This document shows, piece after piece, positions 26,958 to 36,365 of a DNA stretch of 64,000 nt. Origin of the DNA: JAIQGF01 sp051006995 (GTDB lineage: Bacteria > Acidobacteriota > Terriglobia > Terriglobales > Acidobacteriaceae); assembly GCA_051006995.1 (NCBI GenBank), contig JBPCSQ010000029.1:186001-250000 (forward strand). Reading direction: 5' to 3'. How positions within the stretch are numbered: position 1 is the first letter of the stretch; each line of letters opens with the position of its first letter. The notes under the pieces were generated by a model. That model did no database searches and was not told where the DNA came from. It worked only from the letters and a program-made list of their open reading frames with translations. The position numbers and the translations under genes were made by a program.

Positions 26958-29190
26958 GATAGTACTTCGACCCGTAGTAGTAATAATGGTAGAGATCCGG
27001 TGAGGTCAGATCCACGCCGTTCAGGACGAATCCCATCACCGGCGCGTTGACCTGCCGCAACATCATCTCCGCCCGCCGTACCGCCGCCTTGGTGGTCCTG
27101 CCGGATCGCACCACCAGCAACACGGCATCGGCGTTGATCGTCAGCAGCATGGGATCGGTGACCGTAAGAATCGGCGGCGAATCCAGGAAGATGAACTCAT
27201 ATTCGGTGCGCCACTGCTGGATCAGCTTCGCCATCATTGGCGAGCCGATGAGCTCGGACGGATGCGGCGGCAGCGGCCCTGCAGGCATCACAAACAGCGA
27301 CGGCATATCGGGCAATGGCTGGATCACCTCGGCTTTGCCCCCCGCCAGCAGCGTGCTCAACCCGCTACGCGGCGAGCGGACGTTCAGTGACCGGTGGACG
27401 CCGGGCCGGCGAAGGTCGCCATCCACCACCAGCACGCGCGCTCCCCGTTGCGCCATGACGATGGCCGTGTTCAGCGTTGTCGTGGTCTTTCCTTCTTCTG
27501 GCAACGCGCTGGTGACCAGCAAGACTTGTGGGGGGGCCGACGGCTTCGAAAGCAGCAGGGCCGTCCGCAATGAGCGATAGCATTCTGCCAGTTCGGATCG
27601 CGGCGTGCGGTGCGAAATCAACGCCAACGCGGTCTCCCGCTGGCCTTCCTGCGGCTTGGTGTCGCCCTTGAGCGCTCGTCCGTAGGTCCCGTATTTCTTG
27701 AGGGCGCCGCCGGCCAGCGCCGTCGGTATCACGACCAGGTTTGGAAGCCCAATCATTTGTTCCACTTGATCGGGAGTTTGGATCGTGTTGTCCAGGATTT
27801 CCTGGCCGAATGCCAGCACAATGCCGCCGGTCAGGCCGAAGACCAGCGCCAGAAGAACATTTCGCCAGATGTTGGGACTTGAGGGGTGGTCCGGAACGCT
27901 GGCTCGATCAATGACTCGAACATTGCCGGATTTCAAGCCCGCCGTGATCCCTGCTTCCTTCAACTTCTGCAGCAGCCCGTCGTAGAGTTGACGATTGGAG
28001 TCCGCATCCCGCTTCAGCATCGTGTATTCAATCGCGCTCTCGTTCAGCTGGTGGGCCTCTTCTTTCTGTGCATCGAGGCTCTTGCGCAACAGCTGCTCGC
28101 GGGCGAGCGCTGTCCGGTAATCGCCATCCATGCGGCCCATCACCGTCGCTGCCTCGGCCTTTTGCGCGGCGGTGTTTTCCGCCAGTCGGCGGTTGATCTC
28201 CAGTACTTTCGGGTGCGCCGGCCCGAACTGGATGGACACTACGGCCGCCTGCGATCTCAGATCGGTTTCCTCGGTACGGAGTTTCTGCAAGAGCGGCGAA
28301 TCGAGCACGTGGGCATCACCGCCTCGCGCTGAGTGCAGAATGGCTTCCTTGTGGATCCGTTCCCCTTCCGCGTCCGTCAATTCCTTGTTGATCTGATCGA
28401 GTTTGCTGGTAATCGTGTTCTGCTTGTCGTTCAGCCCAACGATGCCGTGTTCCTTCTGGTATTGCGCCAGCTTTTCTTCCGAGCTCTCGACCCGCATCTG
28501 CAAGTCGGCGAGTTGCTTCGACAGCCAGTCAGCCGCCTGCATGGTCGATTCGAACTTTGTTTTGTAGTTCTGCTCCACGTAAGCCGAAATCAGCTGGTTG
28601 GGGACGGCGGCGGCCATTCGCGGATCGGGGCTCTCGTAGAGCACCTCGATGATGCGAGTATTAGGAACGTTGGCCACATGCAGGTTCTGGCTGATGATGG
28701 ATTTCACCATTCGTTCCGCTTGCGCCGAGTCGGTGCGCTGGAGCGGATTGTGCGCCGAACCAGCCGGCGCTGGGCTGGCATGCTGCACCAGGTTAAGGCT
28801 GCGCACCACCTCGGTCAGCAGCGAATCACTGCTCAGGATTTTTACCTGGGTTTCGATATTCACCGGGTCGGAAGCATCGTCCACCGGCGCCGGCGCCTGC
28901 GGACTGGTGGACACTTCGGCGGCGCTGGAATCACGCGTTAACGCGATGCGCGCCTTGCCGGAGTAAATCTTCGTCATCTTCAGCGAGACGATGGTGGTCG
29001 CCGTCAACACGATGCCGATGGTCACCACGATCGTCCACCGGCGTTTCAGCAGAACACGCCAGTAATCCGCGATATTGGCTTGTGCTTGTGGTCCCGTCGG
29101 CTCCGGGGCAAAGACTCGTGGGGTCGCTCCCGGCGGTGCCAGCCTCGACTCGCCGGCCCGCCAAGGTTCAAGCTGGTCAGTTGTTCCCAT
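26935..29190 (-). CDS. Wzc-type polysaccharide co-polymerase and BY-kinase
   Basis: 751 residues from ATG 29190 with GAGG 4 nt before. Wzz domain with the first TM near residue 55 (WTIVVTIGIVLTATTIVSL), a long coiled-coil periplasmic part (about 190-400) and a second TM near 440 (LLALVFGLTGGIVLAFG). The cytoplasmic kinase has Walker A SALPEEGKTTT, A' VLVVDGDLRRPG and Walker B FIFLDSPP. The C-terminal tail holds nine tyrosines in its last 19 residues, the autophosphorylation cluster. Wzc cycles between phosphorylated and unphosphorylated forms to control polymer length. The gene starts the minus-strand operon Wzc, TPR, Wzy. Confidence 0.95.
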   Translation of the reverse strand: MGTTDQLEPWRAGESRLAPPGATPRVFAPEPTGPQAQANIADYWRVLLKRRWTIVVTIGIVLTATTIVSLKMTKIYSGKARIALTRDSSAAEVSTSPQAPAPVDDASDPVNIETQVKILSSDSLLTEVVRSLNLVQHASPAPAGSAHNPLQRTDSAQAERMVKSIISQNLHVANVPNTRIIEVLYESPDPRMAAAVPNQLISAYVEQNYKTKFESTMQAADWLSKQLADLQMRVESSEEKLAQYQKEHGIVGLNDKQNTITSKLDQINKELTDAEGERIHKEAILHSARGGDAHVLDSPLLQKLRTEETDLRSQAAVVSIQFGPAHPKVLEINRRLAENTAAQKAEAATVMGRMDGDYRTALAREQLLRKSLDAQKEEAHQLNESAIEYTMLKRDADSNRQLYDGLLQKLKEAGITAGLKSGNVRVIDRASVPDHPSSPNIWRNVLLALVFGLTGGIVLAFGQEILDNTIQTPDQVEQMIGLPNLVVIPTALAGGALKKYGTYGRALKGDTKPQEGQRETALALISHRTPRSELAECYRSLRTALLLSKPSAPPQVLLVTSALPEEGKTTTTLNTAIVMAQRGARVLVVDGDLRRPGVHRSLNVRSPRSGLSTLLAGGKAEVIQPLPDMPSLFVMPAGPLPPHPSELIGSPMMAKLIQQWRTEYEFIFLDSPPILTVTDPMLLTINADAVLLVVRSGRTTKAAVRRAEMMLRQVNAPVMGFVLNGVDLTSPDLYHYYYYGSKYYRGGYYGK

Positions 29191-29304
29191 CACACCTCAA
29201 CGTTAATTCCGCGAGCGTGCTCCAGCGTGAGATCTACGGGTGCCAGGCACACTCTGGGCTGTGAAAAGATTCCTGTTCGATCGGAACCGTATCCAGAATG
29301 GCTG

Positions 29305-29320
29305 GTGCTAAAGATAGCAC
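29305..29320. promoter_or_regulatory. Palindrome upstream of the Wzc operon
   Basis: GTGCTA at 29305-29310 and TAGCAC at 29315-29320 form a perfect 6-bp inverted repeat with a 4-nt centre, about 115 nt before the Wzc start. Runs of A follow on the plus strand. It could be an operator; it is not a terminator for either strand. Confidence 0.35.
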
Positions 29321-29475
29321 AAAAAACTGCGTACATTTTTAGCGAAACCGGACCATAGTTAAGATTCGGATAACACTCCACGCTTCGGCATTGCTGAGGC
29401 GCGGCCTCTCGAAAAACTCTAGTGTCCCGACGCTGACCCGTACTACACTCGGCTCACTTTCGCGGGAGGAAACCG

Positions 29476-29940
29476 ATGAACCGGGCTTCGGAAGCGCGCT
29501 TCTGGCAGGCCATTGGGGCAGTGGTGGGAATTTCCGGGGGACTGCTGCTGGCTTATACCTACGGCCGATTTGGGTTGGCGTTCGTCGACCGGCGAGCCTT
29601 GGCATTCGCCACGGCTGGGTCGTTCATCGTTCTGGCTGCGGCAGCGGCGTTCCTGGCCGGCCGCGCCCTCCACGTGGAAGACGAGGCCCTCACCCCGCGC
29701 GAGTCACGGCTGTGGTTTTTGCTGGCTTACGTTTGTCTCTTTGGCGGCGCTTTCCTCGTAGTCCTCGCAAAAATACATCCGTTGGAATCCATGATGGACC
29801 GGTTGTCCACCGGGCTGGCTGGCGCCTTCTCCATGATGATGGGCGTGCTCTGCCTCGTCGGCCAGCGCGTCATGGCTCACATGCACGATGTGCTGGTGGT
29901 CCAAAAGCCAGGGGATAAGACCAATGCCGCCAATGCCTGA
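29476..29940 (+). CDS. Four-TM inner-membrane protein, unknown function
   Basis: 154 residues, ATG start with a strong GGAGGA 5 nt before it. Four hydrophobic segments are visible: about 11-32, 42-62, 80-100 and 112-132. A soluble C-terminal tail (HDVLVVQKPGDKTNAANA) ends the protein. No motif points to a function. It is transcribed toward the convergent ferredoxin-reductase-like gene. It is divergent from the Wzc operon, with about 285 nt between. Confidence 0.75.
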   Translation: MNRASEARFWQAIGAVVGISGGLLLAYTYGRFGLAFVDRRALAFATAGSFIVLAAAAAFLAGRALHVEDEALTPRESRLWFLLAYVCLFGGAFLVVLAKIHPLESMMDRLSTGLAGAFSMMMGVLCLVGQRVMAHMHDVLVVQKPGDKTNAANA

Positions 29941-29994
29941 AACAAGTTTATCCGCGGCCTGCAGCCCGTAGCCCATAGCCCGCCCGCCTGTCAT

Positions 29995-30711
29995 CTACTC
30001 GAACTTCTCGTAATGAATCGACTTCCTCTCCCACCCCAGTCCGCGCAATAAGTCTCGATTCGCGGCCACCATGTCAGGTCTGCCGCAAAGGTAGGCATCT
30101 ACATCGGTGCGGTCTCCCGCGATTCGCCGCACATATTCCTGCACGTACCCGCTCGCCCCTTTCCATCCCGGATTATCGCGGCTCAGCGTCGGCACATAAT
30201 GAAAATTGGCGTGCCCGCCGGCCATGCGCTGAAACTCCGCGTCGTAATACAGGTCTCGCGCGTAGCGCACTCCGAAGATGAGCGTCAATTGATGTCCCCA
30301 GTGGCGCGCCTTGTCGGCTAGCAGCCATTGCAACATGGCGCGGAGCGGCGCGATCCCGGTGCCGGTCGCCACAAACAACGAGTCGCGCACCGGCTGCCTG
30401 AGCGCAAACCGACCGTGCGGCCCGTGCAACCGCACCGGCTTCCCTTCCGCAAGATCGCAAAGATAGTTGGAGAAGAACGCATCCGGCACGCGGTTCACGC
30501 AGAGCTCGAAACGATTGTCGCCGCGCGGCGCCGAGGCGATGGAATAGTGGCCGCTGGCCTGGTGCCCGTCGTGCGGCTCCCGGATTGATACAAATTGCCC
30601 GGCCGCGAAGTTGAACGGCTTCGCGCCTTCAACTTCAAATTCCAGGTGCTTCGTCTGCTCGGTCAGCGCAACCGAACGCACCAGCCGGGCGGTGAGGAGT
30701 AGGCGATCCAT
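29995..30711 (-). CDS. Ferredoxin-NADP+ reductase family flavoprotein
   Basis: 238 residues from ATG 30711. A GTG at 30735 in frame would add 8 residues without a visible ribosome binding site. FAD part: FVSIREPHDGHQASGHYSIAS, where the usual Arg-x-Tyr-Ser is His-Tyr-Ser. NAD(P) part: FVATGTGIAPLRAML (about 112-126), and the end SIHYEKF resembles family C-termini. Such enzymes move electrons between NAD(P)H and ferredoxin or flavodoxin; some act as small oxidoreductase subunits. No iron-sulfur motif is present. It stands alone between two convergent transcription units. Confidence 0.88.
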   Translation of the reverse strand: MDRLLLTARLVRSVALTEQTKHLEFEVEGAKPFNFAAGQFVSIREPHDGHQASGHYSIASAPRGDNRFELCVNRVPDAFFSNYLCDLAEGKPVRLHGPHGRFALRQPVRDSLFVATGTGIAPLRAMLQWLLADKARHWGHQLTLIFGVRYARDLYYDAEFQRMAGGHANFHYVPTLSRDNPGWKGASGYVQEYVRRIAGDRTDVDAYLCGRPDMVAANRDLLRGLGWERKSIHYEKFE

Positions 30712-30800
30712 TGCTGACAGGATTGTAAAGAACACCCTTCACCGTTGGCGATTGGTCGTTGAGCAAATGCGATTGGCTGTCGCGTGGGCCCTCAGCCAAC

Positions 30801-30826
30801 AAAAAAAGCCCCGGTTTCGCAGGGCT
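30801..30826 (-). terminator. Intrinsic terminator of glmS
   Basis: Read on the minus strand, AGCCC...GGGCT pairs through a 7-bp stem with a short loop (CGAAAC), followed by seven T. It lies about 40 nt after the glmS stop (30867). Confidence 0.7.
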
Positions 30827-30866
30827 CTCAACAGCCAAATGCAAATGGCCAAAAGCCAGCGTCGAA

Positions 30867-32741
<1,875 letters not shown>

Positions 32742-32864
32742 GTGACTACCCCCGGCAAAGCCACGGCTCCAGCCGCAAGCCCGCGGCTGGAACTCATGCC
32801 AGCTACCCTATCTTAATTGGATTCTGCTGCTGGAAGATATGATTCCAGCATTACTGTTGTAACC
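32742..32864 (-). promoter_or_regulatory. glmS leader with two stem-loops
   Basis: Between purS and glmS two perfect inverted repeats are seen: CCAGCCGC (32769-32776) with GCGGCTGG (32783-32790), and TGCTGGAA (32828-32835) with TTCCAGCA (32843-32850). On the minus strand a -35-like TTACAA and -10-like TATCTT with a 17-nt spacer overlap the second repeat. No T-run follows either stem. It is too short for a glmS ribozyme. It may regulate glmS or simply end purS. Confidence 0.4.
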
Positions 32865-33110
32865 CTAGGCGGTTTCCAGCGAATAGCGGAATTCCTCGAT
32901 CACCGGGTTGGCGAGCACTTCACGCGCCATCCGTTCCAGTTCTTTGCGCGCTTGGGCCTCGTCGAGCCCGTCCAGCGTCACCTCGAAAAACTTTCCCTGG
33001 CGGACGTCGCTCACGCCGCGGTAGCCCATCTTCTTTAAGGCGCCGTGAATGGTCTTGCCCTGCGGGTCGAGCACGCTCTTCTTCAGCGAGACGTACACAT
33101 ACGCTTTCAT
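32865..33110 (-). CDS. purS: Phosphoribosylformylglycinamidine synthase subunit PurS
   Basis: 81 residues, ATG start at 33110. It matches PurS in size and pattern: MKAYVYVSLKKSVLDPQGK, ALKKMGYRGVSDVRQGKFF and a C-terminal helix with EVLANPVIEEFR. PurS helps PurL and PurQ form the FGAM synthase complex of purine synthesis. Neither purL nor purQ lies next to it here, which is unusual but known. It is just upstream of glmS in the same direction. Confidence 0.93.
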   Translation of the reverse strand: MKAYVYVSLKKSVLDPQGKTIHGALKKMGYRGVSDVRQGKFFEVTLDGLDEAQARKELERMAREVLANPVIEEFRYSLETA

Positions 33111-33143
33111 CGCCAGCGATTATACCTGCAGTGCGCCGCAGCC

Positions 33144-33159
33144 CTCGATTTCAGACAAC
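33144..33159. repeat. First copy of a conserved 16-nt upstream element
   Basis: CTCGATTTCAGACAAC; the same sequence with one change (T to C at its eighth base) is at 33741-33756. Both copies lie 42 nt before the ATG of a DUF1059-like gene. It may be a shared control site or a remnant of duplication. Confidence 0.5.
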
Positions 33160-33201
33160 AAACTCCAAAGACGCGGAATCGGAATTACTGGGAGGAACCT
33201 T

Positions 33202-33423
33202 ATGCCAGACATGACCAAGCAGCAGCCGGGTGGCGGCCAGCAGGATCTCAGCTTCCGTTGCGCCGACGTTGGCGACAAGAATTGCAACTGGGAAGCGCGC
33301 GGCCGCAACGAGGACGACATCCTGCGTCAGGCCGAAGAGCACGGGCGCAGCGCCCACAACCTCAAGATGGACGATAATCTGCGCACTAAAGTGCGCGGCG
33401 CCATTCGCCGCAAAGCAGCCTAG
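33202..33423 (+). CDS. DUF1059-type small metal-binding-like protein, copy 1
   Basis: 73 residues from ATG 33202 with GGGAGGAA 6 nt before it. FRCADVGDKNCNWEARGRNE and EEHGRSAHN carry two Cys and two His in the pattern C-x6-C-x-W...H-x4-H. This matches the short DUF1059 family (COG5466, predicted metal-binding). A basic C-terminus ends in AIRRKAA. It is the first of three tandem paralogues (others at 33492 and 33799). Function is unknown in the literature I can recall; tight size and conserved Cys/His suggest metal or redox sensing. Confidence 0.8.
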   Translation: MPDMTKQQPGGGQQDLSFRCADVGDKNCNWEARGRNEDDILRQAEEHGRSAHNLKMDDNLRTKVRGAIRRKAA

Positions 33424-33435
33424 CCGAATCGTGAG

Positions 33436-33456
33436 GCACGGGTCTCGGACCCGTGC
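33436..33456. repeat. Stem-loop between DUF1059 copies 1 and 2
   Basis: GCACGGGTC (33436-33444) pairs perfectly with GACCCGTGC (33448-33456) around a TCG loop. No T-run follows, so it is probably an mRNA-stabilising or partial-attenuation hairpin or a REP-like element, not a full terminator. Confidence 0.55.
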
Positions 33457-33491
33457 ACCCGGCTCGAACACCTTATTCAGGAGAGGTAACA

Positions 33492-33704
33492 GTGGCCATC
33501 ATCATCAACCGTGAGGGTAACCGGCGTTTCCGCTGCTCCGACGCCCTGGATGGCAACTGCCAGTGGGAGGCCCTTGGCCAGGATGAAGACGAGGTCCTCG
33601 CCTCCATCGAGAATCACTGGCGGGAACGTCACAACCTGCGGGCGATGACGGAAGTCGAGCGCAACCGTATTCGTGCCGCCATTCGTGGCGATACGGCTGC
33701 TTAG
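33492..33704 (+). CDS. DUF1059-type small metal-binding-like protein, copy 2
   Basis: 70 residues from GTG 33492 with AGGAGAGG just upstream. RFRCSDALDGNCQWEALGQDE and ENHWRERHN keep the C-x7-C-x-W and H-x4-H pattern, with one extra residue between the cysteines compared with copy 1. The C-terminus is NRIRAAIRGDTAA. It diverges from copies 1 and 3 more than they do from each other. Same direction and unit as its neighbours. Confidence 0.8.
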   Translation: MAIIINREGNRRFRCSDALDGNCQWEALGQDEDEVLASIENHWRERHNLRAMTEVERNRIRAAIRGDTAA

Positions 33705-33740
33705 AAAGAAAGATTTGTAAACCGGCAACCCGGGCCAGCT

Positions 33741-33756
33741 CTCGATTCCAGACAAC
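33741..33756. repeat. Second copy of the 16-nt upstream element
   Basis: CTCGATTCCAGACAAC, 15/16 identical to 33144-33159 and at the same 42-nt distance from the downstream ATG (33799). Confidence 0.5.
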
Positions 33757-33798
33757 GGCTCCGTGAGCCCTCCAATCCCACTTGTGGGAGGGAAACCG

Positions 33799-34017
33799 AT
33801 GGCGCATGACAAAGGGAAGAAACCGTCGCAAGGCAGCTTACGCGTGAGCTGCGCCGATCTCGGCGACCCGAGCTGCCGCTGGGAAGCCCGTGGACACAAC
33901 GACGCCGAGGTCATTCAACAAATGGAGCAGCACTCCCGCGAAGCCCACAACCGGCCTTTGGATAACCAAAGCCGCACTCGCGTTCACAGTGTGCTGCACG
34001 GCAAGAAGGCTGCTTGA
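33799..34017 (+). CDS. DUF1059-type small metal-binding-like protein, copy 3
   Basis: 72 residues from ATG 33799 with GGGAGGG 5 nt upstream. LRVSCADLGDPSCRWEARGHND and EQHSREAHN conserve the C-x6-C-x-W-x-A and H-x4-H pattern. An N-terminal Lys-rich stretch (AHDKGKKPSQGS) is longer than in copy 2. It ends the tandem set, and a terminator follows at 34041. Confidence 0.8.
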   Translation: MAHDKGKKPSQGSLRVSCADLGDPSCRWEARGHNDAEVIQQMEQHSREAHNRPLDNQSRTRVHSVLHGKKAA

Positions 34018-34040
34018 CCAGTTCCTATTTTGAAAAATCA

Positions 34041-34069
34041 GGCCCGCTCTAAAGCGGGCCTTGCTTTTT
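34041..34069 (+). terminator. Intrinsic terminator after the DUF1059 cluster
   Basis: GGCCCGCT (34041-34048) pairs with AGCGGGCC (34053-34060) around CTAA, and a T-rich tract (TTGCTTTTT) follows. Confidence 0.85.
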
Positions 34070-34100
34070 CCGACTCATTTGGAACAGAAAATGAAACTCT

Positions 34101-34868
34101 TCATAACCGGAACAACTCCCTCAACCGCTTCGTCTGCGCCCGGCTGACCGGAATCTCCGACTGCTTCTTGTCGTCCATGCGGAGCTGGTACGAGCTCTTA
34201 AACCAGGGCACAACCTCGCGGATGCGGTTGATGTTCACCAGGTACGACCGGTGCGCGCGCCAGAACAGGTTCGGATCCAGTGAATCCAGTAACTCTTCCA
34301 GCGTGCGGCAGTTCGACTGCCCTTCCATCTGCGATGTCACTACCGTGATCACGCCGTCTTCAATCGAGGCATAGCAGATGTCTTTCTGGTCCACCAGGAA
34401 CAGCCGCCCGGCGGCCTTCAGCAGGATTTTGGCCGGCTGCGGCTTCGGTTCCAGGCTGCGGATCAGCGTTTCCAGCCGCTCTGTCGGCGCCGACGACGTG
34501 TCCAGCTTCTCCCGCACCTTGCGCACCGACTGCGCCACGCGCGTCTTGTCGAACGGCTTCAGCAGGTAATCGACGGCGTTCACCTCGAACGCCTTCACCG
34601 CGTATTGATCGTAGGCCGTGGCGAACACGATTTGCGGCATCGGAACTTTCTTGTCCATCAGCTTCTTGATGACCGCAAATCCATCCAAGCCGGGCATTTG
34701 TACGTCGAGAAACACCAGGTCGGGCGAGTGCTCTTTAATGAGATTGACCGCTTCCACCCCATTCTTGCCCTGCGCGACCACGTTAACGTCGCCGACGGAC
34801 TTCAGCAGGAAAGCAAGCTCGTCGCGCGCCAGCTGTTCATCATCAACAATGACGGCAGATAAAGACAT
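34101..34868 (-). CDS. LytTR-type response regulator
   Basis: 255 residues from ATG 34868 (MSLSAVIVDDEQ) with GGGGAG just upstream. Receiver domain: VDDEQLARDEL with the acidic pair, phospho-acceptor Asp in VFLDVQMPG, and KPFDKTR with the conserved Lys. The LytTR DNA-binding domain begins near residue 150 (KILLKAAGRLFLVDQKDICYASIEDG) and contains FWRAHRSYLVNINRIREV. The family binds direct repeats in promoters of target genes. No sensor kinase gene is adjacent, so this is an orphan regulator here. Confidence 0.93.
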   Translation of the reverse strand: MSLSAVIVDDEQLARDELAFLLKSVGDVNVVAQGKNGVEAVNLIKEHSPDLVFLDVQMPGLDGFAVIKKLMDKKVPMPQIVFATAYDQYAVKAFEVNAVDYLLKPFDKTRVAQSVRKVREKLDTSSAPTERLETLIRSLEPKPQPAKILLKAAGRLFLVDQKDICYASIEDGVITVVTSQMEGQSNCRTLEELLDSLDPNLFWRAHRSYLVNINRIREVVPWFKSSYQLRMDDKKQSEIPVSRAQTKRLRELFRL

Positions 34869-35017
34869 GACTCCCCCACTCAAGCCTGCAGTATAGCCGA
34901 GCGAATTCGGAATTAAGAAGTCAGAATGAAGAATGGCATTAGATCAAGTTCGCCGCGAACCATCGCACCGTTGAAGGCTTCTTCATTCTTAATCCTGACT
35001 TCCTAATCCTGATTTCT

Positions 35018-36196
35018 TCATTCTGCGTTCTCCACCGCCAGCGCCATTCCCATGCCTCCACTGACGCACAGCGTAGCAATCCCGCGCCGCGCCCTGCGCT
35101 TGCGCATCTCGTGCAGCAGCGTGACCGCGATGCGCGTTCCCGTGCAGCCGATCGGATGGCCTAGCGCGATGGCGCCGCCATTCACGTTCAGCCGCTCGCG
35201 ATCGAAATGCAGTTCGCGATCGCAGGCCAGCACCTGTGCGGCGAAGGCTTCATTCAGTTCGATTACGTCCGCGTCTTCGATCGAAAATCCAAACTTCTCG
35301 CGGAGTTTCTTGAGCGCCGGCACCGGCCCGATGCCCATGATCTTCGGGTCCACGCCGGCGGTGGCCGCCCCGGCGATGCGGGCCATGACCTTCAGCTGGT
35401 GCTGTTTCACAAAGCGCTCGGAAGCGAGCACCACCGCTGCCGCGCCGTCGGTAATCCCGGAAGCGTTCCCGGCCGTGACCGTTCCCTCTTTTCCGAACGC
35501 CGGCGATAGTTTCACCATTTTCTCCAGCGTTGCGCCCAGAAACGGGTGCTCGTCGCGGCTGAACACCTGCAGTCCCTTCTTGCTTTCCAGCGTCACCGGC
35601 ACGATTTCATCATTGAAACGTCCACTGTTGATCGCCTGCTCGGCGCGCTGCTGCGAGCACAGCGCGTACTGGTCCTGCTCCTCCCGGCCGATGTTGTATT
35701 GCTTCGCCAGTATCTCGGCGGTCTCGCCCATCACCATCTTCGACATCGGACAGAAGAACCCGTCGCGGTACATTCCATCCACCAGCTCGGCATCGCCAAG
35801 CCGGTATCCCCAGCGCGCTCCCTCCAGGTAATACGGCAGGCGCGACATGCTTTCCGTACCGCCGGCCAGCACGCAATCCAGATTGCCATGCGCAATCTCC
35901 TGCCATCCGAGTGCGATCGTCTTCATGCCCGACGCGCACGCCTGGTTCACCGTGTACGCCGGCGACGTTTGCGGAACGCCACTGCGGATGGCGATCTGGC
36001 GCGCAACGTTCGGCCCGCCGCCCGCCTGGCGAGCATTGCCGAACATGGTTTCCTCCACCTGCTCGGCAGACACTCCGGCGCGCTCCAGCGCGGCTTTGGC
36101 GGCAATCACACCCATGTCGGCCGCAGTCAGCGACGCCAGCGACCCGCCGAACTTGCCGATCGGCGTTCGCACCGCGGAAATTATGAATGTTTCCAT
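35018..36196 (-). CDS. Acetyl-CoA acetyltransferase (thiolase)
   Basis: 392 residues from ATG 36196 (GTG 36202 and 36199 also in frame). Catalytic Cys in VNQACASGMKTIALG (about residue 88), His in GGAIALGHPIGCTGTR and the second Cys in TLCVSGGMGMALAVE are all present. It condenses two acetyl-CoA to acetoacetyl-CoA or runs in reverse in beta-oxidation; direction is not shown. It stands alone, without hydroxyacyl-CoA dehydrogenase or acyl-CoA dehydrogenase in the window, so a partner must be elsewhere. Confidence 0.96.
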   Translation of the reverse strand: METFIISAVRTPIGKFGGSLASLTAADMGVIAAKAALERAGVSAEQVEETMFGNARQAGGGPNVARQIAIRSGVPQTSPAYTVNQACASGMKTIALGWQEIAHGNLDCVLAGGTESMSRLPYYLEGARWGYRLGDAELVDGMYRDGFFCPMSKMVMGETAEILAKQYNIGREEQDQYALCSQQRAEQAINSGRFNDEIVPVTLESKKGLQVFSRDEHPFLGATLEKMVKLSPAFGKEGTVTAGNASGITDGAAAVVLASERFVKQHQLKVMARIAGAATAGVDPKIMGIGPVPALKKLREKFGFSIEDADVIELNEAFAAQVLACDRELHFDRERLNVNGGAIALGHPIGCTGTRIAVTLLHEMRKRRARRGIATLCVSGGMGMALAVENAE

Positions 36197-36233
36197 CACC
36201 ACATGATTAGTCTAGCAGCGAAAATTCTAAACC

Positions 36234-36337
36234 CACCACCGAGACACAGAGGACACCGACCTTCACCGGGAATCCTGTCTTATGAGTATGGACGATCATT
36301 CTCGGTGGAATCTCGGTGACTCGGTGTCTCGGTGGTG
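36234..36337. repeat. Inverted repeat in a divergent intergenic region
   Basis: CACCACCGAGACAC at 36234-36247 pairs exactly with GTGTCTCGGTGGTG at 36324-36337. Between the arms another CTCGGTG unit recurs several times. It lies between the thiolase start and the rlmB-like start. It may be an imperfect element of a repeat family typical of intergenic DNA in this phylum. Confidence 0.6.
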
Positions 36338-36365
36338 AGCTGAATCAACTGCTAGACTTGTGCGC

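Noticed and set aside
2766..29190. Exosortase/PEP-CTERM type export system
   Set aside because: No exosortase-like membrane protein or PEP-CTERM tail was found; the genes fit a Wzx/Wzy scheme.
32742..32864. glmS ribozyme in the leader
   Set aside because: The leader is too short and I do not see the conserved core; the riboswitch is mainly known from Firmicutes.
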